From NCBI RefSeq assembly GCF_947501385.1, contig NZ_CANMVP010000011.1, positions 62,001-126,000 of the forward strand: 64,000 bases of DNA, read 5' to 3'. Every line of letters starts with the position of its first letter. Position 1 is the stretch's first letter. The notes under the pieces are model-generated. The model saw only the letters and a list, made by a program, of their open reading frames with translations, ran no database searches and was not told the origin of the DNA. This DNA is from an uncultured Polaribacter sp. GTDB taxonomy: Bacteria > Bacteroidota > Bacteroidia > Flavobacteriales > Flavobacteriaceae. Positions 47,353 to 56,538 of this stretch are shown piece after piece. Both the position numbers and the translations under genes were made by a program.

Positions 47353-50190
47353 TTATTTTCTTACTTCAATCGTGATTAGCTGATAAGACATCTTAGGAAT
47401 GATAAAATTGACTATTTTTTGCTTGTCTTTAACCAAACGTTGTCCTTTTATCTCTGTTGATTCGTAGCTTAGCACAACCTCTCCTCTTTTATAAGTATCC
47501 GGTATTGATAGAATAACAGGCGAATCAGCTGTTAAATGCATATTATTTTCATTAAAAACCAATGTAGCTGCACCTGATTCACCTAAAGCCGTTTCGATAC
47601 TAAAACCATCCATTCCAATTGACTTTCCTGAACCCAAAAACAATGTGGTTTCGTTTGCTTCAGTGGTTACAATACCAAATGTACCCGTAAAGGTCATGTT
47701 CTTATATTCAATAGTGTTGCTAATATCTGAGGAAAATATATAATCCGAACGGTCTGAAAGGCTTTCTACTTTTAATCCTACAAAACTATCCGTAACACCT
47801 TTAAAATCCAAGGTTTCTATATGTTTAATCGTTTTAGGTTCGCTTGTTGTTGATGGTTCATAAATAGCCACAAAAGGTTTATTCCAAGCTTCACCTGTTT
47901 GCCGTACTATAATAGTGTTTAACGGTTGATAAGCAATATCCTTTGGAATCATGGCATCCCTGAGCGCCTCAGAACGTGGTGATTTCACTTTAAATATTTC
48001 GCGCCCTGTATGACCGTTCATCCACATGTTCATACGTATAGTTTCCTCACCGTCTAAATTCAGATTAAATTTAGCCTTAAAAGTAGCATCTGTTTTTATG
48101 GATTGCTCGTCTGTTTTATAGTCGTATGCTTTAATATTTCCGTTAGCAGATGTTAGTTTCTTTGTGGGTATTAAATTCAACTCAGTATCACTCAAATCAG
48201 TTATTGTAAGTTCCTGACCAAGGTTATGGTAAAAATAATCATGGTATGTATCAGAACCCTCTTTAGTCGTAGACCTGAAAACATCAATATAGTAACCCGA
48301 AGTATCTCCTGTCCGTACAATACTCATTACCCTATTTTGATTTGAATTTGTACTAGGTTCATTAAAATAAAGGTCAGAAAACGTGATATTGGGATAGTAG
48401 CCTGTTTTTCTTTCAGAATCTGGATAAACGGCATTGACTTTAAACGGATATTTACCACGCATACGTTGATATTGGGATTTACCATTTACCGAAACCGTAT
48501 TGTGTGCCGGAAACTGTGAATAATATTCCCGATAATCCAATTGAAAATAACTAGAACCTCTGCCACCCTCTGGAGCCAGCACAAGGCCTTTTCCATAAAG
48601 TTCCATGGCAATTCCGTTGGAATGCGAATGATTGCCTAATGAACCTGCTTGAGAAATCATCAAGCCATGCTTTGAATCAAGACCATTACGTTGTACCAAC
48701 CAACTTACCGTTGGTGCATAAAAAGTATTGGTCATATAATCTGCTTCATTAGCAGGCTGAACATTTTTATCTAAATGAACTTCATTCTTATAAAGCAAAT
48801 TTTGAAATGTATTTTTTGAATTTTTATTTTCTTTAATATCACCATCTTTTTCAAGCATATAAATAAGAGATGTGAATTTTTCTTCTTGCTCATGTTTTCC
48901 AAAATATTGGGCATTTGCTACAAGGTCGAGCATGGGTTCTATATGAAGTTTCCCATAATGTGAATCTCCAAAAGCTACCGTATACTTATTAGGGTATAAA
49001 TACTGGGGCATAATCGCAACAGCTTTGGGTATAATGGGCATAAACTTTAAAATATCGATATCTAAAGCCTCTTGAATTTTCATAGCCATTTCTATAAAAC
49101 CCTTTGCAACACTAAGTGCATAACCAGCCCCTTCGTTCCAGATGCCATTATCGGAATCATAACCAGAATCCAATACATCTGTTACCGACCATTGACGCTC
49201 GCTGGTTTCATTAAAAATTGTATTCAAATAAAACTGACTTCCTTTACCATCTGCATAGCTACTATCATCATCGAGTATTAAAGCAATTTTTATGACCAAG
49301 TTAGCTTGATGAAGATTCCAGTTATTGTCTGGAATACCATGCTTAATGATGATATCTGCCATTTTTTTAAATGCATCTGTATAGATGGGCATGTCATCTT
49401 TCTTATTTTCCTTGAGATACCCATATAAAAAATCAAAACAACTTGAAGCTGGGGCAACAATACCCTCTTTAATAACCTGAAAAGAAGTAAAGCCAATGAT
49501 GTTTTTTACATTGCCATTTTTTAAATCTACTGGTGCATTTCTATAATAAATCCCTTTCATATAAATATCAAACAAATGGGAAGCTAGTTTTGCATACGCT
49601 ACATCACCTTCTACATAATATATCATAGCAGCATCGCGAGCAATCTTCATAATATTGCTATTTATATTTTCTATGACCCTACCTGTTTTTAAAGGTTTTA
49701 CCCATTCCCATTTGTCTGTGTTTTTATTTTGCAGCCAAAGTCCTCTGGCATCTTCAAGGTAAGGTTTCATATCCTCAAACTTTGGTGTTCTATAATCTGT
49801 AACATAATCTCTTTGTCCTGTAAAACGGACTGTTGGTACTGGCGCTTTTCCTTCAGCATGTGAATAGTATTCACCATTTACAAAAACATCAGTAGCATGG
49901 CTTTTCCAATACATTTGAAACCGAGAGGACAACCATTCTGGGTCTGATTTATATTGTTCAACATACGATGAAATTTTACTTTTAAATTTTTCGTAATCTC
50001 TTTTTACGTTTTTTGAATTTTCTAATTGTAGCAGTATTTTTTCTTTTGAAGCACCAGACAGAATAAGTCTTGGATGGTTTCTTTCAATTTTTTTAGGAAA
50101 AACAAATTGGGCATAAGTTGTCTGGCTTACCAATAAGAAAGCTATAATACTAATGCTATAAATACTTATTTTTAGTTTCATACTTAACAA
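47353..50190 (-). CDS. Heparinase II/III-like polysaccharide lyase (paralog of 42525-45353)
   Basis: PDNNWNLHQANL, GSLGNHSHSNGIAMELYGKGLVLAPEGG, YREYYSQFPAHNTVSVNGKS, HDYFYHNLGQ. Confidence 0.82.
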   Translation of the reverse strand: MLSMKLKISIYSISIIAFLLVSQTTYAQFVFPKKIERNHPRLILSGASKEKILLQLENSKNVKRDYEKFKSKISSYVEQYKSDPEWLSSRFQMYWKSHATDVFVNGEYYSHAEGKAPVPTVRFTGQRDYVTDYRTPKFEDMKPYLEDARGLWLQNKNTDKWEWVKPLKTGRVIENINSNIMKIARDAAMIYYVEGDVAYAKLASHLFDIYMKGIYYRNAPVDLKNGNVKNIIGFTSFQVIKEGIVAPASSCFDFLYGYLKENKKDDMPIYTDAFKKMADIIIKHGIPDNNWNLHQANLVIKIALILDDDSSYADGKGSQFYLNTIFNETSERQWSVTDVLDSGYDSDNGIWNEGAGYALSVAKGFIEMAMKIQEALDIDILKFMPIIPKAVAIMPQYLYPNKYTVAFGDSHYGKLHIEPMLDLVANAQYFGKHEQEEKFTSLIYMLEKDGDIKENKNSKNTFQNLLYKNEVHLDKNVQPANEADYMTNTFYAPTVSWLVQRNGLDSKHGLMISQAGSLGNHSHSNGIAMELYGKGLVLAPEGGRGSSYFQLDYREYYSQFPAHNTVSVNGKSQYQRMRGKYPFKVNAVYPDSERKTGYYPNITFSDLYFNEPSTNSNQNRVMSIVRTGDTSGYYIDVFRSTTKEGSDTYHDYFYHNLGQELTITDLSDTELNLIPTKKLTSANGNIKAYDYKTDEQSIKTDATFKAKFNLNLDGEETIRMNMWMNGHTGREIFKVKSPRSEALRDAMIPKDIAYQPLNTIIVRQTGEAWNKPFVAIYEPSTTSEPKTIKHIETLDFKGVTDSFVGLKVESLSDRSDYIFSSDISNTIEYKNMTFTGTFGIVTTEANETTLFLGSGKSIGMDGFSIETALGESGAATLVFNENNMHLTADSPVILSIPDTYKRGEVVLSYESTEIKGQRLVKDKQKIVNFIIPKMSYQLITIEVRK

Positions 50191-51636
50191 CTATTCGTTA
50201 CGAGCCCAAATATGGCTGCCATCTAATAAGTTTTTATATTCGATGTTCAGTTCCTTTTTCATCTTTTCAAAAACATCTGGGTTTGTTGATGACAAATCAG
50301 TGGTTTCTCCTATATCATTTTTTAAATTAAATAAAACAAAATCGGTAAGCTTCGCACTTTTCACAAAAGCTTCGTTACCATCATATAAATTATGAATGTG
50401 TGGTAATTCGGCATTATTGGCTACTAAACGCCCCATTATTTTCCAGTCTCCCTTTCTCATAGCAACTCTATGTTCGTTTATAGCATCGTAAAAAGCCCAA
50501 ATTAAAGGTTTGCTGCGCTCAAATTCCCCTTGAGTTAAAAGTGATTTAAAGGATTCTCCATCAATGCCATTTTTAGGTAATCCAGCTCTTGCTAGTTCAG
50601 AAAATGTAGGTAAAAAATCAAGTGCAGAAACTACTTTATCAGAAGTTCCAACAAATGTTTCTTTTCCGATCCAATTGACAATACAAGGGACTCTAAACCC
50701 AGCTTCATTAGTCCACAACTTCATACCTTTTAAATCACCTGGTGTCCCGTAAGAATTTTTTGCTTTCTTGTGCCTATGTAAGGTTTCTGGACCATTATCT
50801 GATGTAAAAACAACAATTGTATTTTCAATTTTATTTTCACTTAAGTAGGCCATTAAACGTCCTACAGCTATGTCTACATTTTCTACATTGGCAAAATATG
50901 CTGCTGCTGCTTTGAGATCTGTAAATTGAAGATACTTCTGAACTAAATTCTCTGGAGATGCAATTGGTTCGTGAGGTTCATGAAAAGCAACTTCCAAGAA
51001 AAAAGGCTTTTTATCTTCTCTTTTATCTAACCAACCAATAGCTTCATCTACAACAATTTGACTACTAAACCCATTTATTTTCCTTACTTTTTCTCCATTA
51101 CGAATAAAATTTCTTGGATTTTTATGACTAGGTGAAGCATTGTTACGCGTGGCAAACCAATGGTCAAATCCAAAGTGGTTTGGTTGTGGTTGTGCTTCAG
51201 AATTAAACCTAGAATTACAATGCCATTTACCTACCAAGCATGTAGCATAGCCTGCTGTTTTTAGTAACGAAGGAATGGTTTCTTCATGGGCTTGTAGATG
51301 CACCAAATCTCTATGATCTTCACTTTTTTTAGGTGCTGGAATAAAATCGTATATACCTGCTCTGTTTGGGCTTCTTCCTGTTAGTAGTCCAACACGAGAT
51401 GGCGAACATACAGGTGCAGCCGCATAAAAATTGGTCAATTTAATACCAGATGCTGCCAACTTATCAATATTGGGTGTTTTTATAAATGGATGACCATAGG
51501 AAGATAAATCACCATATCCTAAATCATCACATAAAAACACAATGATGTTTGGCTGTTTTTTAATTTCGGTTTTACGCTTCTTACAAGAATAAATTATAAG
51601 AATAATCATAAAAAATTTTAATACTTTAGAATACAT
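50191..51636 (-). CDS. S1-family sulfatase
   Basis: NIIVFLCDDLGYGDLSSYGHPFIKTPNIDKLAASG, FGly motif CSPSRVGLLTG, GKWHCNSRF, TSDNGPE. Confidence 0.95.
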   Translation of the reverse strand: MYSKVLKFFMIILIIYSCKKRKTEIKKQPNIIVFLCDDLGYGDLSSYGHPFIKTPNIDKLAASGIKLTNFYAAAPVCSPSRVGLLTGRSPNRAGIYDFIPAPKKSEDHRDLVHLQAHEETIPSLLKTAGYATCLVGKWHCNSRFNSEAQPQPNHFGFDHWFATRNNASPSHKNPRNFIRNGEKVRKINGFSSQIVVDEAIGWLDKREDKKPFFLEVAFHEPHEPIASPENLVQKYLQFTDLKAAAAYFANVENVDIAVGRLMAYLSENKIENTIVVFTSDNGPETLHRHKKAKNSYGTPGDLKGMKLWTNEAGFRVPCIVNWIGKETFVGTSDKVVSALDFLPTFSELARAGLPKNGIDGESFKSLLTQGEFERSKPLIWAFYDAINEHRVAMRKGDWKIMGRLVANNAELPHIHNLYDGNEAFVKSAKLTDFVLFNLKNDIGETTDLSSTNPDVFEKMKKELNIEYKNLLDGSHIWARNE

Positions 51637-51666
51637 ATCTCTTAACTTTTTTTCTTGAAAAATTTA

Positions 51667-51834
51667 TCAAAAATTATCATTTGATATTTTATTATAAGAA
51701 TTCGGGATAATCACCAAATTCTTAATGTTTTTACCGATAGAATGCCTATGAACAATAAGCGAATTTGCTTTTGATGCAAACACAACAAATGAGATGCACA
51801 TAAATAAGAAGTACTTATTGTTTTTTTTAATCAT
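51667..51834 (-). CDS. Small signal-peptide-like ORF (55 aa), possible gene remnant
   Basis: Not in supplied track; translated by eye: MIKKNNKYFLFMCISFVVFASKANSLIVHRHSIGKNIKNLVIIPNSYNKISNDNF*. Confidence 0.35.
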   Translation of the reverse strand: MIKKNNKYFLFMCISFVVFASKANSLIVHRHSIGKNIKNLVIIPNSYNKISNDNF

Positions 51835-51847
51835 ATAGCTATCTATT

Positions 51848-53194
51848 TTATTCTTTTAACATTAGATCTTCTAACGCTTCGAGAGTTTTTCCTTTGGTTT
51901 CTGGCATCATAAAAAAGACAAATAATAATTGTAAGACCATCATACCCGCAAAGACTAAAAACACAACACCTGCGCCAATCATTGGATGATTGAATAAAAA
52001 CGGAATTAATGAAGGAATTATTGCTGCTAAAATCCAGTGGGTTGAACTTCCAAAAGCTTGACCTGACGCTCGCAAGTGATTTGGAAAAATTTCAGAGATA
52101 AATACCCAGATTACTGCTCCTTGACCGATGGCGTGTGCTGCTATAAAAATAAATAGGAATATGGGAACAGCCATCCCTGTCCACCCTAAAAAGAAAGCAG
52201 CAGAAACCAATCCTAAAGAGATAATATATCCTACAGAACCGATATACATTAATGTTTTACGTCCTAACTTATCAATTAAAAAAACACCTAACAGCGTAAA
52301 TACAAGATTTGTAAACCCAATGCCAATACTGCTTAATAAAGCGGCACTTTCACCCAAACCAGCTTCTTCAAAAATTCGTGGTGCGTAATATAAAAAAGCA
52401 TTTATTCCAGAAAACTGATTAAAAAATGCAATTAAAAAAGCCAGTAGTAATGGAAATCTATATTTTTTGGTAAAAATAGTTTCAGCTTTATTTATAGTTT
52501 CTGAATGACTCTGAAATTCTAATAATTGAGCATCCACATCTGCAGTAGCATCTATTAACTTTAATACTTCTTTAGCTTCGGTATTTCTTCCTTTTGAGGC
52601 CAACCATCTAGGGCTTTTTGGAAGTCTAAAGGCAAACAAAATATATAAAATAGCAGGAATTGCTTCTACACCTAGCATCCACCTCCATGCATTTTCGCCA
52701 ATGTCGCTTAATAGATAATTCGATAAAAATGCGATTAAAATGCCAAAAACAATATTAAATTGATACAATGCTACCAAACGACCACGATCTTTTGCGGGAG
52801 CAATTTCTGAAATATAAGCTGGTGCCGCAATTGTGGAAGCCCCCACGCCAATACCACCAATAAAACGTGCAAATGCAAAAACCCAAGGATCATTTGAAAA
52901 TGCAGAACCAATTGCTGAAACTGCAAATAAAATACCAATCATAATTAATATCTTTTTTCTACCATATTTATTTGTTGGGATGCCTCCAGAAATAGCCCCT
53001 AATACGGTTCCCCAAAGTGCAGCACCCATTACTACCCAGCCGTGAAAAGAGTCTGAAGATTCCCATAACAATTGTAACTTTTTATCTGCTCCAGAAATAA
53101 CCACAACATCAAAACCAAATAAGAATCCTGCAAGTGCTGCTGTAATTGACCAAATAATTATTTTTTTATTCATTTTATTTTTGCTTCGGTTCAT
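51848..53194 (-). CDS. MFS sugar porter
   Basis: GFLFGFDVVVISGADK, TNKYGRKKILI, PESPRW-like RLPKSPRWLASKGR, DKLGRKTLMYIGS, PETKGKTLEALEDL. Confidence 0.95.
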   Translation of the reverse strand: MNRSKNKMNKKIIIWSITAALAGFLFGFDVVVISGADKKLQLLWESSDSFHGWVVMGAALWGTVLGAISGGIPTNKYGRKKILIMIGILFAVSAIGSAFSNDPWVFAFARFIGGIGVGASTIAAPAYISEIAPAKDRGRLVALYQFNIVFGILIAFLSNYLLSDIGENAWRWMLGVEAIPAILYILFAFRLPKSPRWLASKGRNTEAKEVLKLIDATADVDAQLLEFQSHSETINKAETIFTKKYRFPLLLAFLIAFFNQFSGINAFLYYAPRIFEEAGLGESAALLSSIGIGFTNLVFTLLGVFLIDKLGRKTLMYIGSVGYIISLGLVSAAFFLGWTGMAVPIFLFIFIAAHAIGQGAVIWVFISEIFPNHLRASGQAFGSSTHWILAAIIPSLIPFLFNHPMIGAGVVFLVFAGMMVLQLLFVFFMMPETKGKTLEALEDLMLKE

Positions 53195-53305
53195 TTTAAT
53201 TGATTGCTGTTCTTTTAAAAAATATTTCTAGATTTAAAATCCGATAGTAACGTCAATATTTATAAAAAAAACTCTCTTGTTTTAAAAACTTTTTACACTC
53301 TCCTC

Positions 53306-55135
53306 CTATTTAAATCTAGTTGGTTGAAGCTTCACTTCTTTTAAGCTTACTGGTTTCCATTTCCCTGCAACGGGTAAAAAGGAAACTTCGTATCTACCTG
53401 GTTTATCTACACTAAAAATACCTAAATCTACTTTTTTAAATTTTTTTGGGTTTCCGCTAACGGAAATTTTAATTTTTTTAGAGCTTCCATTAAACGAAAT
53501 TGTAATTTCAGTATCGTTTTCACCCGCAAAAGAACCTGTTAAATTAAACGCTTTAAGTTTATCTATTTCGAAACTCCAATAGACTCTCGCCGTTTCACTC
53601 TGCCAATCTCCAACACAATCTAAACGCTCGTTATATTGAGCACCAGGCCCTTGCAAATTTTCATATTGAGCTCTATAAGCAGGGAGCTTTACAATGCCAT
53701 CTTTATCTTGCCCTAAAGCTTTTTGAGGTAACGCATTCGGCATCTCTTTTAATTTTAAAACAATAACCGAAGCGATACTATCTGGAGCTTTACCTGTAAG
53801 TTTTACTTTTATACCATGACCGTCTGTTTGTGTTTTAAATTCTCTTGATGGGTCTGTCAACAAATAACAAGATGCTACTTCATTCTTCAATCTGATGGGA
53901 AGAGAAGCCCCGTTCTTCCAATTGTAAACATGTAAATACAAGAGCCCTTTATTATCTATAGTTTTCATGGTTATTCTTCCCCATTCTGGTTCTGCGCTTG
54001 TTGGGCTTGCTTGAGTACCATAAATAGCCTCACTATTTTTATCCATCCATGCACCTATAGCTTTTAATCTTTCAGTAGCTTCTAGTCTTAATGTGCCTTC
54101 ATGGGTTGGACTAACATTCAATAAATAGTTCCCACCCTTACTACTTTGGTCAATTAAATTATGTATTAAAGTTTTAATAGATTTAAATTGATCATCGTCA
54201 CTACGGTATCCCCAGCTTCCACTAATAGGTTGACATAATTCCCAGTATTTTGCCTCGGGTTGATATCGTGGACCGTGTCTTTCAAAAGTTTTATGATCTC
54301 CTGGATACTCGTCTCCTAAACGATCGTTAGTAATTATGCTAGGCTGCAACGCTGTAGTAATATGGTATAAACTATCTACTACAGATTTTGTCATTTTTCT
54401 AGGTGTGTCCCACCAAAAAATTGCTATGGGTCCATATGCTGTTAATAATTGTTTTACTTCTGGAAGTGCTTTTTCATACACATACTCATCACTACTTACA
54501 CGTTGAATACTTTTATCCCAGTTGTTCCCCATGCCTCCTGGATGATGCCAATCTTGCGCTTGCGAATAATAAAAACCAAATTTAATACCTTGTTCTTGAC
54601 AGGCTTTTGCCAACTCCTTTAAAACATCACGTTTAAACGGTGTGGCATCAACAACATTATAAGGGTTTGCTTTTGAATTGAACATTGAAAAACCATCATG
54701 GTGTTTTGCAGTAATAACCATGTACTTCATTCCTGCTGTTTTGGCTAATGCCACAAATTCATTGGCATTAAATTTTGTAGGATTGAATTTTTCTGCAAAT
54801 TTCTCATATTCGGCAATGGGTATTTTACCCTTATTCATAATCCATTCTGCACTATTGGTTTGTGCTTCTCCTTTGTAAAAACCGGCAGGAACGGAGTAAA
54901 TACCCCAATGAATAAACATCCCAAATCGTGCATCTTGCCACCATTCCATACGTTCTTCATCTGTAATTTGCGCTACTTTTTCTGCTGATTGGGTTTGGAT
55001 TGAAACCTGCCTACAGCTTAAAGTAAAAATTAAAATAAGACCTGTGAATACAAAAACTAGTTTTTTCATCTTTAATAATTTTCTCATATTATTCATCAAT
55101 AACAAACTCCCTATCAACTTATTAAACCTATTCAT
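53306..55135 (-). CDS. GH29 alpha-L-fucosidase, lipoprotein, with C-terminal beta-sandwich-like domain
   Basis: MEWWQDARFGMFIHWGIYSVPAGFYKG, YMVITAKHHDGFSMFNS, IAIFWWDTPRKM, GSWGYRSDDDQFKS, GGNYLLNVSPTHEG. Confidence 0.94.
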   Translation of the reverse strand: MNRFNKLIGSLLLMNNMRKLLKMKKLVFVFTGLILIFTLSCRQVSIQTQSAEKVAQITDEERMEWWQDARFGMFIHWGIYSVPAGFYKGEAQTNSAEWIMNKGKIPIAEYEKFAEKFNPTKFNANEFVALAKTAGMKYMVITAKHHDGFSMFNSKANPYNVVDATPFKRDVLKELAKACQEQGIKFGFYYSQAQDWHHPGGMGNNWDKSIQRVSSDEYVYEKALPEVKQLLTAYGPIAIFWWDTPRKMTKSVVDSLYHITTALQPSIITNDRLGDEYPGDHKTFERHGPRYQPEAKYWELCQPISGSWGYRSDDDQFKSIKTLIHNLIDQSSKGGNYLLNVSPTHEGTLRLEATERLKAIGAWMDKNSEAIYGTQASPTSAEPEWGRITMKTIDNKGLLYLHVYNWKNGASLPIRLKNEVASCYLLTDPSREFKTQTDGHGIKVKLTGKAPDSIASVIVLKLKEMPNALPQKALGQDKDGIVKLPAYRAQYENLQGPGAQYNERLDCVGDWQSETARVYWSFEIDKLKAFNLTGSFAGENDTEITISFNGSSKKIKISVSGNPKKFKKVDLGIFSVDKPGRYEVSFLPVAGKWKPVSLKEVKLQPTRFK

Positions 55136-55222
55136 AATGTTTTAAAAAGTAATGTTTCCAAATTGTTGTGATTCTATTCATTTTACTCGAAAACTTAATG
55201 TCTAGTAATATTAAAGTACGAT

Positions 55223-56452
55223 TTACTTTTGAGCAAAAGCAGCGTTAGCTGCTATCTTTTTTAAACGTATTAAAGCTTCCAGATAGTAATAATCTGCATA
55301 AATTATGGGTACATCAATTTCTGAATTTTTAGGACGATGCCCCGTAGAATGCAACAATAATGCTTGATTTGTGTCACCACTAAAGTATTCTTTGGATGAT
55401 AATATCTCAATAAAATTTTGAGCTGTATTTCTATACTTTTCTTTTAATTTTTCATCTTTTACGAATTCAGATAATTCTAACATACCACACGCCGAAATGG
55501 CGGCTGCTGAAGCATCTTTTGGTGCATTTGGTATTTTAGGATCGTCAAAATCCCAATAAGGAATTCTGTCTTTTGGTAAACGATTTATATAATGATTTGA
55601 TAGTTTTATGGCAGTTTCTAAAAACGCTTGATTACCAGTTTCTCTGTATGCTACAGAAAACCCATAAATTCCCCAAGCTTGGCCTCTTGACCACATAGAT
55701 TCATTGGCATATCCTTGATGTGTATATCCCTTTAAAAACTTTCCAGTATCTTCATCAAAAGACCCAACATGGTATACAGCGCCATCATCACGTACCATAT
55801 ACTTCATTGTTATCTCTGCATGACTCTTAGCAATTTCATACAACCTTTTACTTCCGCCATTTTTAGCTGCCCAAAAAAGTAATTCTAAATTCATCATGTT
55901 ATCGATAATCGTATTATGCTGAAACTTACTTCTTTGACTGGGCCATGATAATATAGACCCTACATTAGGATTGTATAGGGTAGCTAAAGTATCTGCTGCA
56001 GACAATAAAATCTTTTTATACTCCTTATTTCCTGTCAATCTATATCCATTCCCATAACTACAATACACCATAAACCCTATATCATGATTTTTAGCAGAAC
56101 TATATGCTATGGTTTTAATAGGATTTGTAAATTTTTCTGCTTGTTTTTTTATGGTATGATCACTAGAAGCCTCGTACGCATACCATAAAACTCCTGGCCA
56201 AAAACCACTACACCAATCATTTACACTCACAAAATCCCAATTGATTTTATTACTATTAATACGTCTAGGAAAACTATCTGGACTCGATAGTCCTTTCAAT
56301 GTTTCTTTAGTTTTTAAAATACTTTTATTTAATGATGTTTGAAGATTAAACTTCTCACTTTCTGGTTTAGAAACTTTTTTTTTGGTTGAATTACAAGCTA
56401 ATAATATAAACACAACTAAAAATAGGGATGGCTTTATTAAATTCATTATCAT
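55223..56452 (-). CDS. GH88 unsaturated glucuronyl hydrolase, lipoprotein
   Basis: DWCSGFWPGVLWYAYEAS, HNTIIDNMMNLELLFWAAK, HQGYANESMWSRGQAWGIYGF, YADYYYLEALIRL. Confidence 0.92.
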   Translation of the reverse strand: MIMNLIKPSLFLVVFILLACNSTKKKVSKPESEKFNLQTSLNKSILKTKETLKGLSSPDSFPRRINSNKINWDFVSVNDWCSGFWPGVLWYAYEASSDHTIKKQAEKFTNPIKTIAYSSAKNHDIGFMVYCSYGNGYRLTGNKEYKKILLSAADTLATLYNPNVGSILSWPSQRSKFQHNTIIDNMMNLELLFWAAKNGGSKRLYEIAKSHAEITMKYMVRDDGAVYHVGSFDEDTGKFLKGYTHQGYANESMWSRGQAWGIYGFSVAYRETGNQAFLETAIKLSNHYINRLPKDRIPYWDFDDPKIPNAPKDASAAAISACGMLELSEFVKDEKLKEKYRNTAQNFIEILSSKEYFSGDTNQALLLHSTGHRPKNSEIDVPIIYADYYYLEALIRLKKIAANAAFAQK

Positions 56453-56538
56453 ATATTTATTAATAAAAAATATTGCTTTTATTATATTTTAAAATTATTT
56501 TTAATAACAGAAATACTTACAAGAAAATGTTCAACTGA

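Noticed and set aside
42525-50190. Calling the PUL a heparin/heparan sulfate degradation locus
   Set aside because: Heparinase II/III-like folds occur in many PL families with different substrates; no GAG-specific sulfatase or N-acetylglucosamine enzymes could be recognised.
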